Counted from the first letter of the stretch, positions 1-10,004 are shown. The stretch is 64,000 bases of DNA from Rhizobium leucaenae USDA 9039 (GCF_000426285.1 NZ_AUFB01000006.1:186001-250000), one strand, 5' to 3'. Translations and numbers: made by a program. Notes: generated by a model from the letters alone, not told the origin.

Positions 1-1005
1 GAGCATCCGGGTTGGTTTGATTGGCGGCCGGACGGAACGATCCGTTACGCCGAGAACCCGCCGAAAAAATACGAAGACATCGTTAACGTCGATTTTTACA
101 CCAGGGATTCCCTGCCCGGCCTATGGCTCGAGCTGCGGCGGGTCGTCCAAGTATGGGTGGATCAGGGCGTAAAGCTGTTTCGCGTCGACAATCCTCACAC
201 CAAACCATTTCCTTTCTGGGAATGGCTGATCGACGATATCAGGGCGCGTCACCCGGATGTGGTTTTCCTGTCGGAAGCGTTCACCAAGCCGAAAGTCATG
301 TACCGGCTCGCAAAGCTCGGCTTTTCCCAATCCTACACATACTTCACCTGGCGCAATGCCAAATGGGAGCTCGAACACTATATGCGAGAGCTCACCCAGA
401 CGGAGGTGAAGGATTTTTTCCGCCCGCATTTCTTCGTCAACACGCATGATATCAATCCGGACTTTCTGCAGAACGCGCCCCGCCCCGCCTTCCTGATCCG
501 CGCGGCACTCGCGGCGACGCTTTCAGGTCTTTGGGGTGTTTATAACGGTTTTGAACTTTGCGAGGGACGTCCTGACGCCAAGCGCAAGGAATATGCCGAC
601 AGCGAGAAATATGAAATTCGCGCCTGGGATCACGATCGGCCCGGCAACATCATCGCCGAGATCCGGATGCTGAACCGGATCAGAAACGAAAACAGCGCCC
701 TGCATTCGCACCTGGGGCTGACGCTTCTTTACGCAGCCAACGACAATATTCTGTTTTTCGAAAAAGCAAGCCCTGCCCGCGACAATGTCCTGCTCGTCGC
801 CATTACCCTCGATCCTCACCACCCACAGGAGAGCGAGGTCGAGATACCGCTGTGGCTCTGGTCACTCGGGGATGACGGTACGTTGGACGCCGAGGATCTC
901 ATCGGCGGCGGTCGCTTCAGTTGGACCGGCAAACGGCAGAGGGTCTGGCTCGATCCGCACAGCCTGCCCTTCGCCATCTGGCGCGTCCGGTCAAGGGAGG
1001 CATGA
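1..1005 (+). CDS. glgE: Alpha-1,4-glucan:maltose-1-phosphate maltosyltransferase, 3' part (GlgE)
   Basis: The reading frame is open from base 1, so the 5' part lies outside the window; about 334 C-terminal residues remain. GlgE transfers maltosyl units from maltose-1-phosphate to alpha-1,4-glucan chains in the cytoplasm (GH13 family). The visible text fits Glg[12 protein letters not shown] and [12 protein letters not shown] at the start, the catalytic loop [10 protein letters not shown] with nucleophile Asp at 187-189, the acid Glu in FLSEAF at 274-276, and the third Asp in THDINPDF at 448-450. The stop TGA at 1003-1005 abuts the ATG of the treS-pep2 gene, so the two are translationally linked. 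With TreS, maltokinase and GlgB next door this is the complete GlgE pathway (trehalose to maltose to maltose-1-P to branched glucan). Confidence 0.93.
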   Translation, partial: EHPGWFDWRPDGTIRYAENPPKKYEDIVNVDFYTRDSLPGLWLELRRVVQVWVDQGVKLFRVDNPHTKPFPFWEWLIDDIRARHPDVVFLSEAFTKPKVMYRLAKLGFSQSYTYFTWRNAKWELEHYMRELTQTEVKDFFRPHFFVNTHDINPDFLQNAPRPAFLIRAALAATLSGLWGVYNGFELCEGRPDAKRKEYADSEKYEIRAWDHDRPGNIIAEIRMLNRIRNENSALHSHLGLTLLYAANDNILFFEKASPARDNVLLVAITLDPHHPQESEVEIPLWLWSLGDDGTLDAEDLIGGGRFSWTGKRQRVWLDPHSLPFAIWRVRSREA

Positions 1006-4000
1006 ATGGACACGACGCACCGCGACAGAGAGCGCGATCCACTCTGGTACAAGGACGCGATGATCTATCAGCTCCATATCAAATCGTTCTATGATGCCAA
1101 CAATGACGGCGTCGGCGATTTTGCTGGGCTGCACCAAAAACTCGACCATATCGCGTCACTTGGAATCAACGCCATTTGGCTGCTTCCCTTCTTCCCGTCG
1201 CCGCGCCGCGACGACGGTTATGACATTGCCGATTATGGCAATGTCAGCCCAGATTACGGAACGATGGAGGATTTTCGAGCCTTCGTGGACGCCGCCCATC
1301 AGCGCAATATCCACGTCATCATCGAACTCGTGATCAACCACACCTCGGACCAGCACCCGTGGTTCCAACGCGCCCGGCAAGCACCGGCAGGATCGCCCGA
1401 ACGGGAATTTTATCTCTGGTCGGATACTGATCAGAGGTTTTCGGAAACCCGCATCATTTTCGTCGATACCGAAAAATCCAACTGGACATGGGATCCGGTC
1501 GCCGGCGCCTACTATTGGCATCGGTTCTACTCGCACCAGCCGGATCTGAACTTCGACAACCCGCTTGTGATGGAAGAATTGCTGAAGGTGATGCGCTTTT
1601 GGCTGGAAACCGGCATCGACGGTTTTCGTCTGGATGCCATCCCCTACCTCGTCGAACGGGACGGCACGATCAACGAGAACCTGCCCGAAACCCACGCGAT
1701 CCTCAAGCGGATACGCGCGGCGCTGGATTCGACCCATCCCGGCGTGATGCTGCTCGCCGAGGCGAACCAGTGGCCGGAAGACACGCGCGAATATTTCGGC
1801 GACGGCGACGAATGCCATATGGCGTTTCACTTCCCGCTGATGCCGCGCATGTACATGGCGATCGCCAAGGAAGACCGTTTTCCGATCACCGATATTCTGC
1901 GCCAGACGCCCGAAATTCCAGACATCTGCCAATGGGCGATATTCCTGCGCAATCATGATGAGCTGACGCTCGAAATGGTGACCGACGCCGAGCGCGATTA
2001 TCTGTGGGAAACCTATGCCTCCGATAAGCGCGCACGCATCAACCTCGGTATCCGGCGGCGCCTTGCGCCGCTGATGGAGCGCGACCGCCGCCGCATCGAG
2101 CTTATGAACGCGCTTCTCCTCTCCATGCCGGGAACGCCGGTGATCTATTATGGCGACGAAATCGGCATGGGGGACAACATCTATTTGGGTGACAGGGATG
2201 GCGTCAGGACGCCGATGCAGTGGTCTCCCGACCGCAATGGCGGTTTTTCGCGCGTTGACCCTGCGCGCCTCGTTTTGCCTCCGGTTGCCGATCCCCTCTA
2301 TGGATTTGAAGCCGTCAATGTCGAGGCGCAAAGCACGGATGCACATTCGCTCCTGAACTGGATGCGCAGGATGCTGGCGCTGCGCGGCAAACATCCGGCA
2401 TTCGGTCGCGGCTCGCTGCGTTTCCTCTCGCCGACTAACCGGAAGATCCTCGCCTATCTACGCGAACACGAAGACGAAACGCTTCTCTGCGTTGCCAATC
2501 TTTCCCGCCTGCCGCAGGCCGTGGAACTCGACCTATCGCAGTTCGAGATGCGTGTGCCGATAGAACTGACGGGCATGTCGCCATTTCCACCCATCGGCCA
2601 ATTGACCTATCTATTGACGCTACCGCCTTACGGCTTCTTCTGGTTCCAGTTGGTCGCCGATGCCGATGGGCCCGCCTGGCGGACGGCTCCGCCCGAGCAA
2701 CTCCCCGATCTGTTGACGATGGTCATCCGCCGGGACCTGCTGGAATTAGTGGACGAGCCAAGGCATTCGAAGATCTTGAATTCCGAAATCCTGCCGGCAT
2801 ATCTTTCCAAGCGCCGCTGGTTTGGGGCGAAAGACCAGCCATTGCAGGCAGCCCGGCTCATTTCCGCGACACCCATTCCCTTTGCTGAAGGTGTCGTGCT
2901 CGGTGAACTAGAGGCAGAGCTTCCGAACCATACGGAATCCTATCAGCTACCGCTTGCCGTGGCGTGGGATGACACGCAGCCTCCCGTACTTGCTCAACAG
3001 CTCGCGCTGGCCAGGCTCCGCCAGGGCAGGCGCGTCGGCTTCCTGACGGATGGTTTTGCCGTGGATGCGATGGCGCGCGGAATCGTGCGCGGCCTTTGCG
3101 AACGGTCCCACACCACTGGCCGCACCGGAACCATAGAATTCATCGGCACCGATCAGCTCGATCATCTCGACATGACGCCCGACATGCCGATCCATTGGCT
3201 CTCGGCCGAGCAGTCGAATAGTTCGCTGATCATCGGCGACTTGGTCATCATCAAACTGATCAGGCATATCTTTCCCGGCATGCATCCGGAGGTCGAGATG
3301 ACGCGCTTCCTGACCCGGGCCGGCTATGATCACACCGCCCCCTTCCTCGGCGAGGTCGCGCATACCGATCCCAGCGGACGCCGATCCACGCTCATCATCG
3401 TGCAGGGCGCAATCCGAAACCAGGGTGACGCTTGGGATTGGATGCTGAGCAATCTTCGCCGCGCCGCCGATGAATTCGCCCTAAGTGATCCGGCCGCTCA
3501 GCCGCGGGACGATTTCTTCCAGTCGCTGACGAACTTCGTCGCCATGATTGGCCAGCGGCTTGGTGAGCTGCATGTGGTGCTTGCTCAACATACCGAAGAA
3601 GAAGCTTTCAAACCGGTCACTGCGGCTGAACCGGAAATCGCATCGCTGAAAGAGACGATCGCCGGCGAAGTTTCGTACGCATTCTCAAAGCTTGCGGAAC
3701 TGGACGAGACCGCCGATCCGGCTGTCGATGCATTGGCCAAGCCGCTTCTGCAGCGCAAGGCAGCGATTATCGATCTGGCCGACACGCTGGCGGAAAGCGT
3801 CCGCGGTACGCTCATGACACGTGTGCATGGCGACTTCCATCTCGGCCAGATTCTCGTGAGCGAAGGCGATGCGGTAATCATCGATTTCGAAGGCGAGCCT
3901 GCGCGAAACCTTGCCGAGCGCCGCGCCAAGACCAGTCCGTTGCGCGATGTGGCAGGACTGTTGCGGTCGCTGAGCTATCTGGCCGCGACCGCCGACCTCG

Positions 4001-4284
4001 ATAATGATGCAGTCATCGAGCACGAAAATGAGCGCCGACGGAAAGCCATCGCCGGCTTCGCCCTAAAAGCGGAGCGCGCTTTTCTCGACGCCTATTTCGA
4101 AGCGATTTCGAAGTCGGAGGCATTGTCGATGCCGCCCGAACAACGACGCAGGATTCTGGACGCCTTTCTTCTGGAGAAAGCTGCTTATGAAGTCGCCTAC
4201 GAGGCGCGCAACCGGCCAAAATGGCTGCCCATTCCATTGGCAGGGCTTTCGGGCATCCTGTCCAATCTTCTGGAGGCCCGCTAA
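1006..4284 (+). CDS. treS: Trehalose synthase / maltokinase fusion (TreS-Pep2)
   Basis: A 1092-residue fusion. Residues about 10-550 are a GH13 trehalose synthase (trehalose <-> maltose) with nucleophile D210 in GFRLDAIPYL, acid E252 in LLAEANQW and D318 in RNHDELTLE. Residues about 590-1092 are a maltokinase (Pep2/Mak), which makes maltose-1-phosphate from maltose and ATP: SKRRWFGAKDQ opens the domain, VHGDFHLGQ carries the catalytic D943 and IIDFEGEP the metal-binding D960. The enzyme feeds GlgE upstream. The start directly follows the glgE stop and the TAA overlaps the glgB ATG, so the three genes form one cytoplasmic operon. The bifunctional form is known from many bacteria, including proteobacteria; both active sites look intact. 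Confidence 0.95.
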   Translation: MDTTHRDRERDPLWYKDAMIYQLHIKSFYDANNDGVGDFAGLHQKLDHIASLGINAIWLLPFFPSPRRDDGYDIADYGNVSPDYGTMEDFRAFVDAAHQRNIHVIIELVINHTSDQHPWFQRARQAPAGSPEREFYLWSDTDQRFSETRIIFVDTEKSNWTWDPVAGAYYWHRFYSHQPDLNFDNPLVMEELLKVMRFWLETGIDGFRLDAIPYLVERDGTINENLPETHAILKRIRAALDSTHPGVMLLAEANQWPEDTREYFGDGDECHMAFHFPLMPRMYMAIAKEDRFPITDILRQTPEIPDICQWAIFLRNHDELTLEMVTDAERDYLWETYASDKRARINLGIRRRLAPLMERDRRRIELMNALLLSMPGTPVIYYGDEIGMGDNIYLGDRDGVRTPMQWSPDRNGGFSRVDPARLVLPPVADPLYGFEAVNVEAQSTDAHSLLNWMRRMLALRGKHPAFGRGSLRFLSPTNRKILAYLREHEDETLLCVANLSRLPQAVELDLSQFEMRVPIELTGMSPFPPIGQLTYLLTLPPYGFFWFQLVADADGPAWRTAPPEQLPDLLTMVIRRDLLELVDEPRHSKILNSEILPAYLSKRRWFGAKDQPLQAARLISATPIPFAEGVVLGELEAELPNHTESYQLPLAVAWDDTQPPVLAQQLALARLRQGRRVGFLTDGFAVDAMARGIVRGLCERSHTTGRTGTIEFIGTDQLDHLDMTPDMPIHWLSAEQSNSSLIIGDLVIIKLIRHIFPGMHPEVEMTRFLTRAGYDHTAPFLGEVAHTDPSGRRSTLIIVQGAIRNQGDAWDWMLSNLRRAADEFALSDPAAQPRDDFFQSLTNFVAMIGQRLGELHVVLAQHTEEEAFKPVTAAEPEIASLKETIAGEVSYAFSKLAELDETADPAVDALAKPLLQRKAAIIDLADTLAESVRGTLMTRVHGDFHLGQILVSEGDAVIIDFEGEPARNLAERRAKTSPLRDVAGLLRSLSYLAATADLDNDAVIEHENERRRKAIAGFALKAERAFLDAYFEAISKSEALSMPPEQRRRILDAFLLEKAAYEVAYEARNRPKWLPIPLAGLSGILSNLLEAR

Positions 4285-6491
4285 TGGATATCGAACGCTC
4301 CGACCTTCTCGCCGGCATCGGACAGGACGCGATTGCAGCGCTGACTCAAGGACGCCACGGCGATCCGTTTGCGGTCCTCGGAATCCACAGGCACGGCGTG
4401 TTCACGATCGTGCGGATATTCATGCCCGGCGCGGATGCGGTGGATATCATCGATACCGCCAGCGGCAATGTCCTGACCGCCTGCCAGCTTGTTCACCCGG
4501 CTGGATTGTTTGCAGCCGCCGTTGCTTCAAAATTGGACTGTTGCCTGCGGATCAAATGGCCGGACGCGATTCAAGTGACCGAGGATCCCTACAGCTTCGG
4601 ACCTTTGCTAGGCGAACTCGATCTCCATCTGATTGCTGAGGGAACCCATTACAACCTAAGTCGGACACTCGGCGCGGTCGCAATGGAAGTCGACGGAATC
4701 GCCGGCGTTCGCTTCGCCGTGTGGGCACCGAACGCACGACGGGTTTCGGTCGTGGGAGATTTCAATTCATGGGACGGCCGGCGCAACCCCATGCGCCTGC
4801 GGGCACCCGCCGGCGTTTGGGAGATCTTCATTCCACGGCTGACGCCCGGCGAACGCTATAAGTTCGAGATCGTCGATGCAAACGGTACCTGCCTTCCGCA
4901 GAAAGCCGATCCGGTCGCGCGGGCGAGCGAAGCTGCCCCGTCAACGGCCTCCATCGTCGCGTCGTCAACACCGTTCCGCTGGAGCGACGACACGTGGCTG
5001 CATACCCGGCAATCGCGAAAAAGTCTGGAAGGCGCCATGTCGGTCTACGAAGTCCATGTGGGTTCGTGGCTTCGAAATCTTCAGGACGGCAACAGGTCTT
5101 TCGATTGGATCGAACTCAGTCAGCGGCTTGTACCCTATGCGCGCGACATGGGGTTCACCCATATAGAGTTGCTTCCCATAATGGAGTACCCGTTCGGCGG
5201 CTCCTGGGGCTACCAGCCTCTCGGCCTTTTCGCCCCTACTGGACGCTACGGCACACCGGAAGATTTCGCCTATTTCGTCGATCGGTGCCATGGGGCAGGT
5301 CTGGGTGTGATCCTCGACTGGGTGCCCGCACATTTCCCGACCGACGTCTGGGGCCTGTCCCGCTTCGACGGGAGCGCCCTCTACGAGCACGAGGATCCCC
5401 GAGAAGGTTTCCACGCCGATTGGAACACCCTGATCTACAATCTCGGCCGCAACGAGGTGAAAGGCTTTTTGATCGCCAGCGCCTTGGAGTGGCTGGAGCG
5501 CTACCATGTGGATGGCCTGAGGGTGGATGCGGTGGCTTCGATGCTCTACCGCGACTATAGCCGCAACGAAGGCGAATGGGTTCCCAATCGGTACGGCGGC
5601 CGGGAGAATCTGGAAGCGGTCGAATTCCTCAAGCACCTGAACAGCATCATTCATCAGCGATGCCCCGATGCACTCATGATTGCCGAGGAATCCACGGCGT
5701 GGCCCGGCGTGACGAGACCACCGGAGCAAGGCGGCCTGGGATTCGACATCAAATGGAACATGGGCTGGATGCATGACAGCCTCACTTACATGTCGAAGAA
5801 TCCCGTTTATCGCCGCCATCATCATGACATGATGACCTTCGGCATGATCTATGCCTATTCCGAGCGCTTCATGCTGCCGCTCTCGCACGACGAGGTTGTT
5901 CACGGAAAAGGCTCCCTTCTGGCGAAAATGCCGGGCGACGACTGGCAGAAATTCGCCAATCTTCGGGCCTATTTCGCCTTCATGTGGGGCTATCCAGGCA
6001 AAAAGCTGCTTTTCATGGGCGGGGAAATCGCGCAGCCCGGCGAGTGGCAGCACGATCAATCCGTAACCTGGGATGTCCTCGACCAACCGCGACATGCCTC
6101 CATGCAGCGTCTGGTCAGAGATCTGAACGGCATTTATGGCAGGGAGGACGCCCTGCAATTCGGAGATCTCGATCCACAGGGCTTCGAATGGGCCGTGGTC
6201 GATGACGCGGCCAATTCCGTTTTCGCGATGCTACGGTTTCCGCAAGACCGCTCCTATTCGATTCTCGTCGTGTCGAATTTCACGCCCGTTCCGCGCTACG
6301 ACTATCGCATCGGCGTTCCGACGGAAGGCATATGGGTCGAGGAGTTCAATAGCGATGCACCTGAATATGGCGGCACCGGCCTGGTGAACGGGGCAGTGCC
6401 GGCGACCTCGTCTTCGCTGAACGGCCGCCCCGCCTCGCTATCCCTGCAACTGCCGCCGCTCGCGACCATCTTCGTCAAAAGCCCTCGATGA
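4284..6491 (+). CDS. glgB: 1,4-alpha-glucan branching enzyme GlgB
   Basis: A 735-residue branching enzyme that adds alpha-1,6 branches to linear glucan made by GlgE. It has an N-terminal GlgB domain, a CBM48-like module (GVRFAVWAPNARRVSVVGDF), a GH13 barrel with nucleophile D415 in GLRVDAVASMLYRDY, acid E468 in MIAEESTAW and LPLSHDEVVHGKGS, and a C-terminal amylase beta domain. Length and motifs are normal for the family. The frame is open further upstream, but ATG 4284 is preferred because GGAG lies about nine bases upstream and it overlaps the preceding TAA. It is the last gene of the operon. The 170 bases after it hold only a short GTCTC-TTC-GAGAC hairpin (about 6518-6530). Confidence 0.95.
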   Translation: MDIERSDLLAGIGQDAIAALTQGRHGDPFAVLGIHRHGVFTIVRIFMPGADAVDIIDTASGNVLTACQLVHPAGLFAAAVASKLDCCLRIKWPDAIQVTEDPYSFGPLLGELDLHLIAEGTHYNLSRTLGAVAMEVDGIAGVRFAVWAPNARRVSVVGDFNSWDGRRNPMRLRAPAGVWEIFIPRLTPGERYKFEIVDANGTCLPQKADPVARASEAAPSTASIVASSTPFRWSDDTWLHTRQSRKSLEGAMSVYEVHVGSWLRNLQDGNRSFDWIELSQRLVPYARDMGFTHIELLPIMEYPFGGSWGYQPLGLFAPTGRYGTPEDFAYFVDRCHGAGLGVILDWVPAHFPTDVWGLSRFDGSALYEHEDPREGFHADWNTLIYNLGRNEVKGFLIASALEWLERYHVDGLRVDAVASMLYRDYSRNEGEWVPNRYGGRENLEAVEFLKHLNSIIHQRCPDALMIAEESTAWPGVTRPPEQGGLGFDIKWNMGWMHDSLTYMSKNPVYRRHHHDMMTFGMIYAYSERFMLPLSHDEVVHGKGSLLAKMPGDDWQKFANLRAYFAFMWGYPGKKLLFMGGEIAQPGEWQHDQSVTWDVLDQPRHASMQRLVRDLNGIYGREDALQFGDLDPQGFEWAVVDDAANSVFAMLRFPQDRSYSILVVSNFTPVPRYDYRIGVPTEGIWVEEFNSDAPEYGGTGLVNGAVPATSSSLNGRPASLSLQLPPLATIFVKSPR

Positions 6492-6661
6492 TTGCAATCG
6501 CGGAAATCCCGTCCTGCGTCTCTTCGAGACTTTGATCATTGCATCGTTCACGCGAACAAGGCAGCATGCTCTTCCTTGGCGCAGCAGCAGACCAGTAGAT
6601 TTGTATTTCGCCGAATTGCTACTTGTTGCCGAGGATAAGAGGCAAAGGGACTGACACCGTA

Positions 6662-8833
6662 ATGGTGACGCGCGCGCAGCAAATTGGCGTCGTTATCGGC
6701 CTGGCGATTGTCACAGCGCTTACGGTCCTGCGGGCCAGCGACCCTCAGTTGCTGAGGCTCGCCCGTGATTTGACATTCGACCAGTATCAGCGCCTGGTGC
6801 CCCGGACATTCGAAAACCAGCCTGTTCGGGTGATCGACATAGACGAAGCGTCGCTGCGCGAGTTCGGTCAATGGCCTTGGCCAAGGAACCGGATTGCCGC
6901 CCTTGTGGACAGGCTTTCCGATATGGGCGCGTCCGCCATCGCTTTCGATGTCCTTTTCGCCGAGCCAGATCGCCTCTCGCCTCGCAATGTCGTTCGTGAC
7001 GTCACCGGGGTCGATCCCACATTGCTCGGCAAACTGCCGGACAATGACGAAATCTTTTCCCGATCGCTGTCCGGACGGCCCGTGGTGCTGGGCGTCGGCC
7101 TCTCCAACGAAGGAAACTATCTGCCGCCGGTCAAGGCGGGATTTGCCTATACCGGCGAAAATCCCTTCGGCGCGCCGCCGGCAATCAAGGCGGCGACGCC
7201 TCTGCAGCCGCTATTGGAGGCTAATGCCGCCGGCATCGGCCATATCAGCCTCAATCCGGGCGCATCATCGGCGGTGGTGCGCGCGGTCCCGCTTTTCCTC
7301 AGCGACGGCAAGAGGCTTTATCCCAATCTCGCGCTCGAAGCGCTCCGTGTCGCACAGGGAGCCTCCACCTACATCCTCGACGCGGCGCCGGACAAGCCGA
7401 ACACGCTGACGCGGGTCAAGATCGGGGATTTCGTGGTGCCGGTAACAGCGGCGGGGGAGCTCTGGCTCTATGTCAGCCACGACACTTCGGAACGGTATAT
7501 TTCCGCAAGCAAGGTGCTCGCGAACGGAGCGCCCTCCGCCGATATCAAAAACGCCATCGAAGGCAGCATCGTCTTCGTCGGAACCTCTGCTTCCGGCCTT
7601 CAGGATGTCCGCACGACGGCGCTTGGCGAGAACGTTCCGGGTGTCTCCATCCATGCGCAGATCGTCGAGCAGATCCTTTCCGGCCGTTTCCTATCCCGGC
7701 CGGATTGGGCGGATGGGCTGGAAATCCTGTCCATCGCCGTATTGGGCAGCCTTCTGGTAATCCTCACCACCTTCGTCAATCCGGCCGTCGCCCTCGCCTG
7801 CGGCCTGCTGATCACCTTCCTTGCCCTTGTCGCCTCCTGGATCGCCTTCCTCTATGGCGGACTTCTCTTCGACCCGCTGGCACCGATCGTTGCGGGATCG
7901 ATCACGCATTTCGCTGCCACGGCATTCCGCTTTCTCGTCACCGACCGGGAACGGCGCGATGTGCGGCGGGCATTCGGCCACTATCTCTCGCCATCGCTGC
8001 TCTATCGCATCGAGCATACCCGCGATGCCCTGCGCCTTGGCGGAGATGAGCGCGAGCTGACTGTCATGTTCGTCGATGTGCGAAACTTCACTCAGATCAG
8101 CGAGGAAATGACGCCAAGCGCCGTCGTTGCATTTCTGAACACGCTGCTCGATGCGCTGAGCCACCATGTCATCGCAAACGACGGCACGCTCGATAAGTTC
8201 ATCGGCGACTCGATCATGGCTTTCTGGAACGCTCCCGTCGATGTCTCCGACCATGCCGGTAAGGCAGTGCATGCGGCTCTCGGCATGCGGGAAACGCTCA
8301 CCCGCCTCAACAACAGCGACGCATTCGGTTTCGGAGACGAGCGGAAGGTCGGCATCGGGATCGGCATCCATACCGGGCTTGCCTGCGTCGGCAATATGGG
8401 CGCCGAGACACGCTTCAATTACTCCGCAGTCGGCGATGCCGTGAACATTGCCGCGCGTATCGAATCTGCCTGCAAGGATATCAATTTCGACATTCTGGTA
8501 TCCGAGCCGACAGCAGGCTTGCTGCCCGATTGTGCTCTGCTCGAAGCGGGAGCGCTGACACTGAAGGGTAAGAGCATGCGAACCAAACTCTTTGCGGTGG
8601 TCGGCGATGCGCGCCTGGCGAGATCTGCCGAATTTGTCGAACTTCAAGCCGTGCACAGGCGCCTTGTCGATGCCCTGCGCGTACGATCGACGAATAGCCG
8701 AAAACTCGTCAGCGCCGCAAAGCTCAAGGCGCAGGTTGCGGCGACGGGACTGCTGCAGGATTTTTATAGGCAGATTTCGCGCCGGGCCGGACACTTTGTC
8801 GACGAACCTGCCGACAAGGCCGCCGACATCTAG
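6662..8833 (+). CDS. CHASE2-domain class III adenylate/guanylate cyclase
   Basis: A membrane-bound cyclase of 723 residues from ATG 6662; a TTG at 6623 is possible but has no ribosome binding site. Order: an N-terminal membrane segment (QIGVVIGLAIVTALTVL), a large extracytoplasmic CHASE2 sensor (about 35-320, including VIDIDEASLREFGQWPWPR), two to three membrane helices (about 330-415) and a catalytic domain (about 440-620). The cyclase site is intact: MFVDVRNFTQIS and DKFIGDSIMAFWN supply metal and substrate residues, RFNYSAVGDAVNIAAR the transition-state region. It should make cAMP (or cGMP) in response to an outside or envelope signal. It converges on a FecR-domain gene, a partner often found beside CHASE2 cyclases. 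The signal is unknown. Confidence 0.88.
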   Translation: MVTRAQQIGVVIGLAIVTALTVLRASDPQLLRLARDLTFDQYQRLVPRTFENQPVRVIDIDEASLREFGQWPWPRNRIAALVDRLSDMGASAIAFDVLFAEPDRLSPRNVVRDVTGVDPTLLGKLPDNDEIFSRSLSGRPVVLGVGLSNEGNYLPPVKAGFAYTGENPFGAPPAIKAATPLQPLLEANAAGIGHISLNPGASSAVVRAVPLFLSDGKRLYPNLALEALRVAQGASTYILDAAPDKPNTLTRVKIGDFVVPVTAAGELWLYVSHDTSERYISASKVLANGAPSADIKNAIEGSIVFVGTSASGLQDVRTTALGENVPGVSIHAQIVEQILSGRFLSRPDWADGLEILSIAVLGSLLVILTTFVNPAVALACGLLITFLALVASWIAFLYGGLLFDPLAPIVAGSITHFAATAFRFLVTDRERRDVRRAFGHYLSPSLLYRIEHTRDALRLGGDERELTVMFVDVRNFTQISEEMTPSAVVAFLNTLLDALSHHVIANDGTLDKFIGDSIMAFWNAPVDVSDHAGKAVHAALGMRETLTRLNNSDAFGFGDERKVGIGIGIHTGLACVGNMGAETRFNYSAVGDAVNIAARIESACKDINFDILVSEPTAGLLPDCALLEAGALTLKGKSMRTKLFAVVGDARLARSAEFVELQAVHRRLVDALRVRSTNSRKLVSAAKLKAQVAATGLLQDFYRQISRRAGHFVDEPADKAADI

Positions 8834-8859
8834 CTGATTTCGCCGCCGTCGCCCATGCT

Positions 8860-8884
8860 GCTTTCAAATGACATCATTGAAAGC
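8860..8884. terminator. Possible shared terminator hairpin between cyclase and FecR genes
   Basis: Perfect 8-bp inverted repeat GCTTTCAA / TTGAAAGC (8860-8867 and 8877-8884) with a 9-base loop, placed between two convergent genes. There is no clear T-run, so termination is inferred from position. Confidence 0.4.
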
Positions 8885-8916
8885 GGACTGGATTTCAGGC
8901 TCCAAAAGCGTCCATG

Positions 8917-9960
8917 CTACCGATGGTGATGCCCGCCGTCATCATGGTCGCCATGGTCGCCATGATCGCCGTCATGACCGTCGTCGTCGCCCCAGTTGTG
9001 ATCACCCCAGCCATGGTCGCCTCTGCCATGGTGATCGTGATGATCATGATGCTTGCCTTCGTCGTGATCATGCTCGTGCGGTTTGCCAGGCTTGTCAGGC
9101 GTGCTTGGCGTGTTGGGGACGTTCGGCGTACTGGGAGTTTCGGGGGTACTTGGTGCAGCGGGCGCCTCGGCGCGCGGCGATTCCGGCGTGCTGGGTGGGC
9201 CAGGCGTATCAGGCGGTGACGGTGCCGGATTGTTTGCCGGAGCGCTGCGCGGCGATATGCCGTTGGGCCGGTCTCTCATCGCCGTCGATAAACCACAATC
9301 GCCACCGCCGGCAAAAGCCATTCTGCCCGAAAGCGTCTGATCACCGGACAGGAACGGCAGGGCTTTCTGGTTTCCGAGCGTCTTGAGAATATCGCGATTG
9401 ACCCGGCGCGGATCACTTATCTCGCCATTGCGTTTGGCGACCACACAATCGCACTGTGCCTTCAATTGCCGGCAGCCGCCCGCGCCACAAAATTGAGCGG
9501 CGCCGTTCAACAGAACCATTGCCGTCGTGCCGTTGGCGCCGACATAAAAATCAAACGCGGTTCCGCGCACGCCGATCGTTCCGGCCGGCGTCACGATTTG
9601 ATAGGCCGAGTGGTTCGAATTTCCACTCATCCAGCGAAAAGTACCCTTTGCCGCATTTATGGTGAGTTTTTTGACCGCGCCTGAGTCGTCGAAGACAAAT
9701 TTGTCGATGACAACCGAAGAGCCGGCTCCGACAGCCAATTTCGTGCCATCGCGAAACGTGAACTGTCCTAAGCCCGAAATGGAGGTGCGAATTTGCTCGT
9801 CCCGATGCACGGGATCAGCGACCGCCAGTGGACCGCCCGCGCCCGTGACTTCGGTTTTAATGAGTACCGCCTCGCCGACCTTCTCGGCGGCATTCGAAGG
9901 CAACGGAGCAAGCAGTATGACGCTCAGCACAGCGATCGCGGCGTCACGCGGATACAACAT
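8917..9960 (-). CDS. FecR-domain exported protein with Pro-rich linker and His/Asp-rich tail
   Basis: A 347-residue protein. ATG 9960 is chosen because GGAGG lies five bases upstream on this strand; an in-frame TTG at 9972 is less likely. Residues 1-20 look like a signal peptide ending near PSNAA. Residues about 45-160 are a FecR domain (SGLGQFTFRDGTKLAVGAGS, VTPAGTIGVRGTAFD). A Pro/Ser/Thr-rich linker (about 225-280, repeated TPETPSTP-like units) leads to a C-terminal tail of about 55 residues made almost only of His, Asp and Gly. FecR domains sense or bind in the periplasm; the tail suggests metal binding (inference). It faces the CHASE2 cyclase, which fits a shared envelope-sensing role. 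This is not the classical FecR anti-sigma layout: no sigma factor or TonB receptor gene is nearby. Confidence 0.82.
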   Translation of the reverse strand: MLYPRDAAIAVLSVILLAPLPSNAAEKVGEAVLIKTEVTGAGGPLAVADPVHRDEQIRTSISGLGQFTFRDGTKLAVGAGSSVVIDKFVFDDSGAVKKLTINAAKGTFRWMSGNSNHSAYQIVTPAGTIGVRGTAFDFYVGANGTTAMVLLNGAAQFCGAGGCRQLKAQCDCVVAKRNGEISDPRRVNRDILKTLGNQKALPFLSGDQTLSGRMAFAGGGDCGLSTAMRDRPNGISPRSAPANNPAPSPPDTPGPPSTPESPRAEAPAAPSTPETPSTPNVPNTPSTPDKPGKPHEHDHDEGKHHDHHDHHGRGDHGWGDHNWGDDDGHDGDHGDHGDHDDGGHHHR

Positions 9961-9969
9961 CCCATCCTC

Positions 9970-10004
9970 CAAGATTATCTATGTTTTACCATAGGATAAT
10001 CTTG
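9970..10004 (-). promoter_or_regulatory. Inverted repeat just upstream of the FecR gene start
   Basis: CAAGATTATC (9970-9979) pairs with GATAATCTTG (9995-10004), with an inner TATG/CATA extension and one bulged base. In RNA the hairpin ends directly before the GGAGG ribosome site of the FecR gene; in DNA it could be an operator. The 200 bases further upstream (10005-10204) show nothing else recognisable. Confidence 0.5.

Noticed and set aside
1156..2394. Long minus-strand frame of 412 codons
   Set aside because: Opposite treS; no motif seen. Antisense frames at 4965-6158 and 7691-8794 were rejected for the same reason.
6518..6530. GTCTC-TTC-GAGAC as glgB terminator
   Set aside because: The stem is only five pairs with no T-run; too weak to call as a separate feature.
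8914..9219. Hydrophobic plus-strand frame rich in Val, Met and Ala
   Set aside because: It is only the complement of the His/Asp-rich repeat of the FecR-domain protein; no ribosome site.
8917..9300. GGTGATC/ATGGTCGCC-like short repeats as a CRISPR or satellite
   Set aside because: The repeats code the His/Asp/Gly and Pro/Ser/Thr tail of an open frame; there are no constant repeats with unique spacers.
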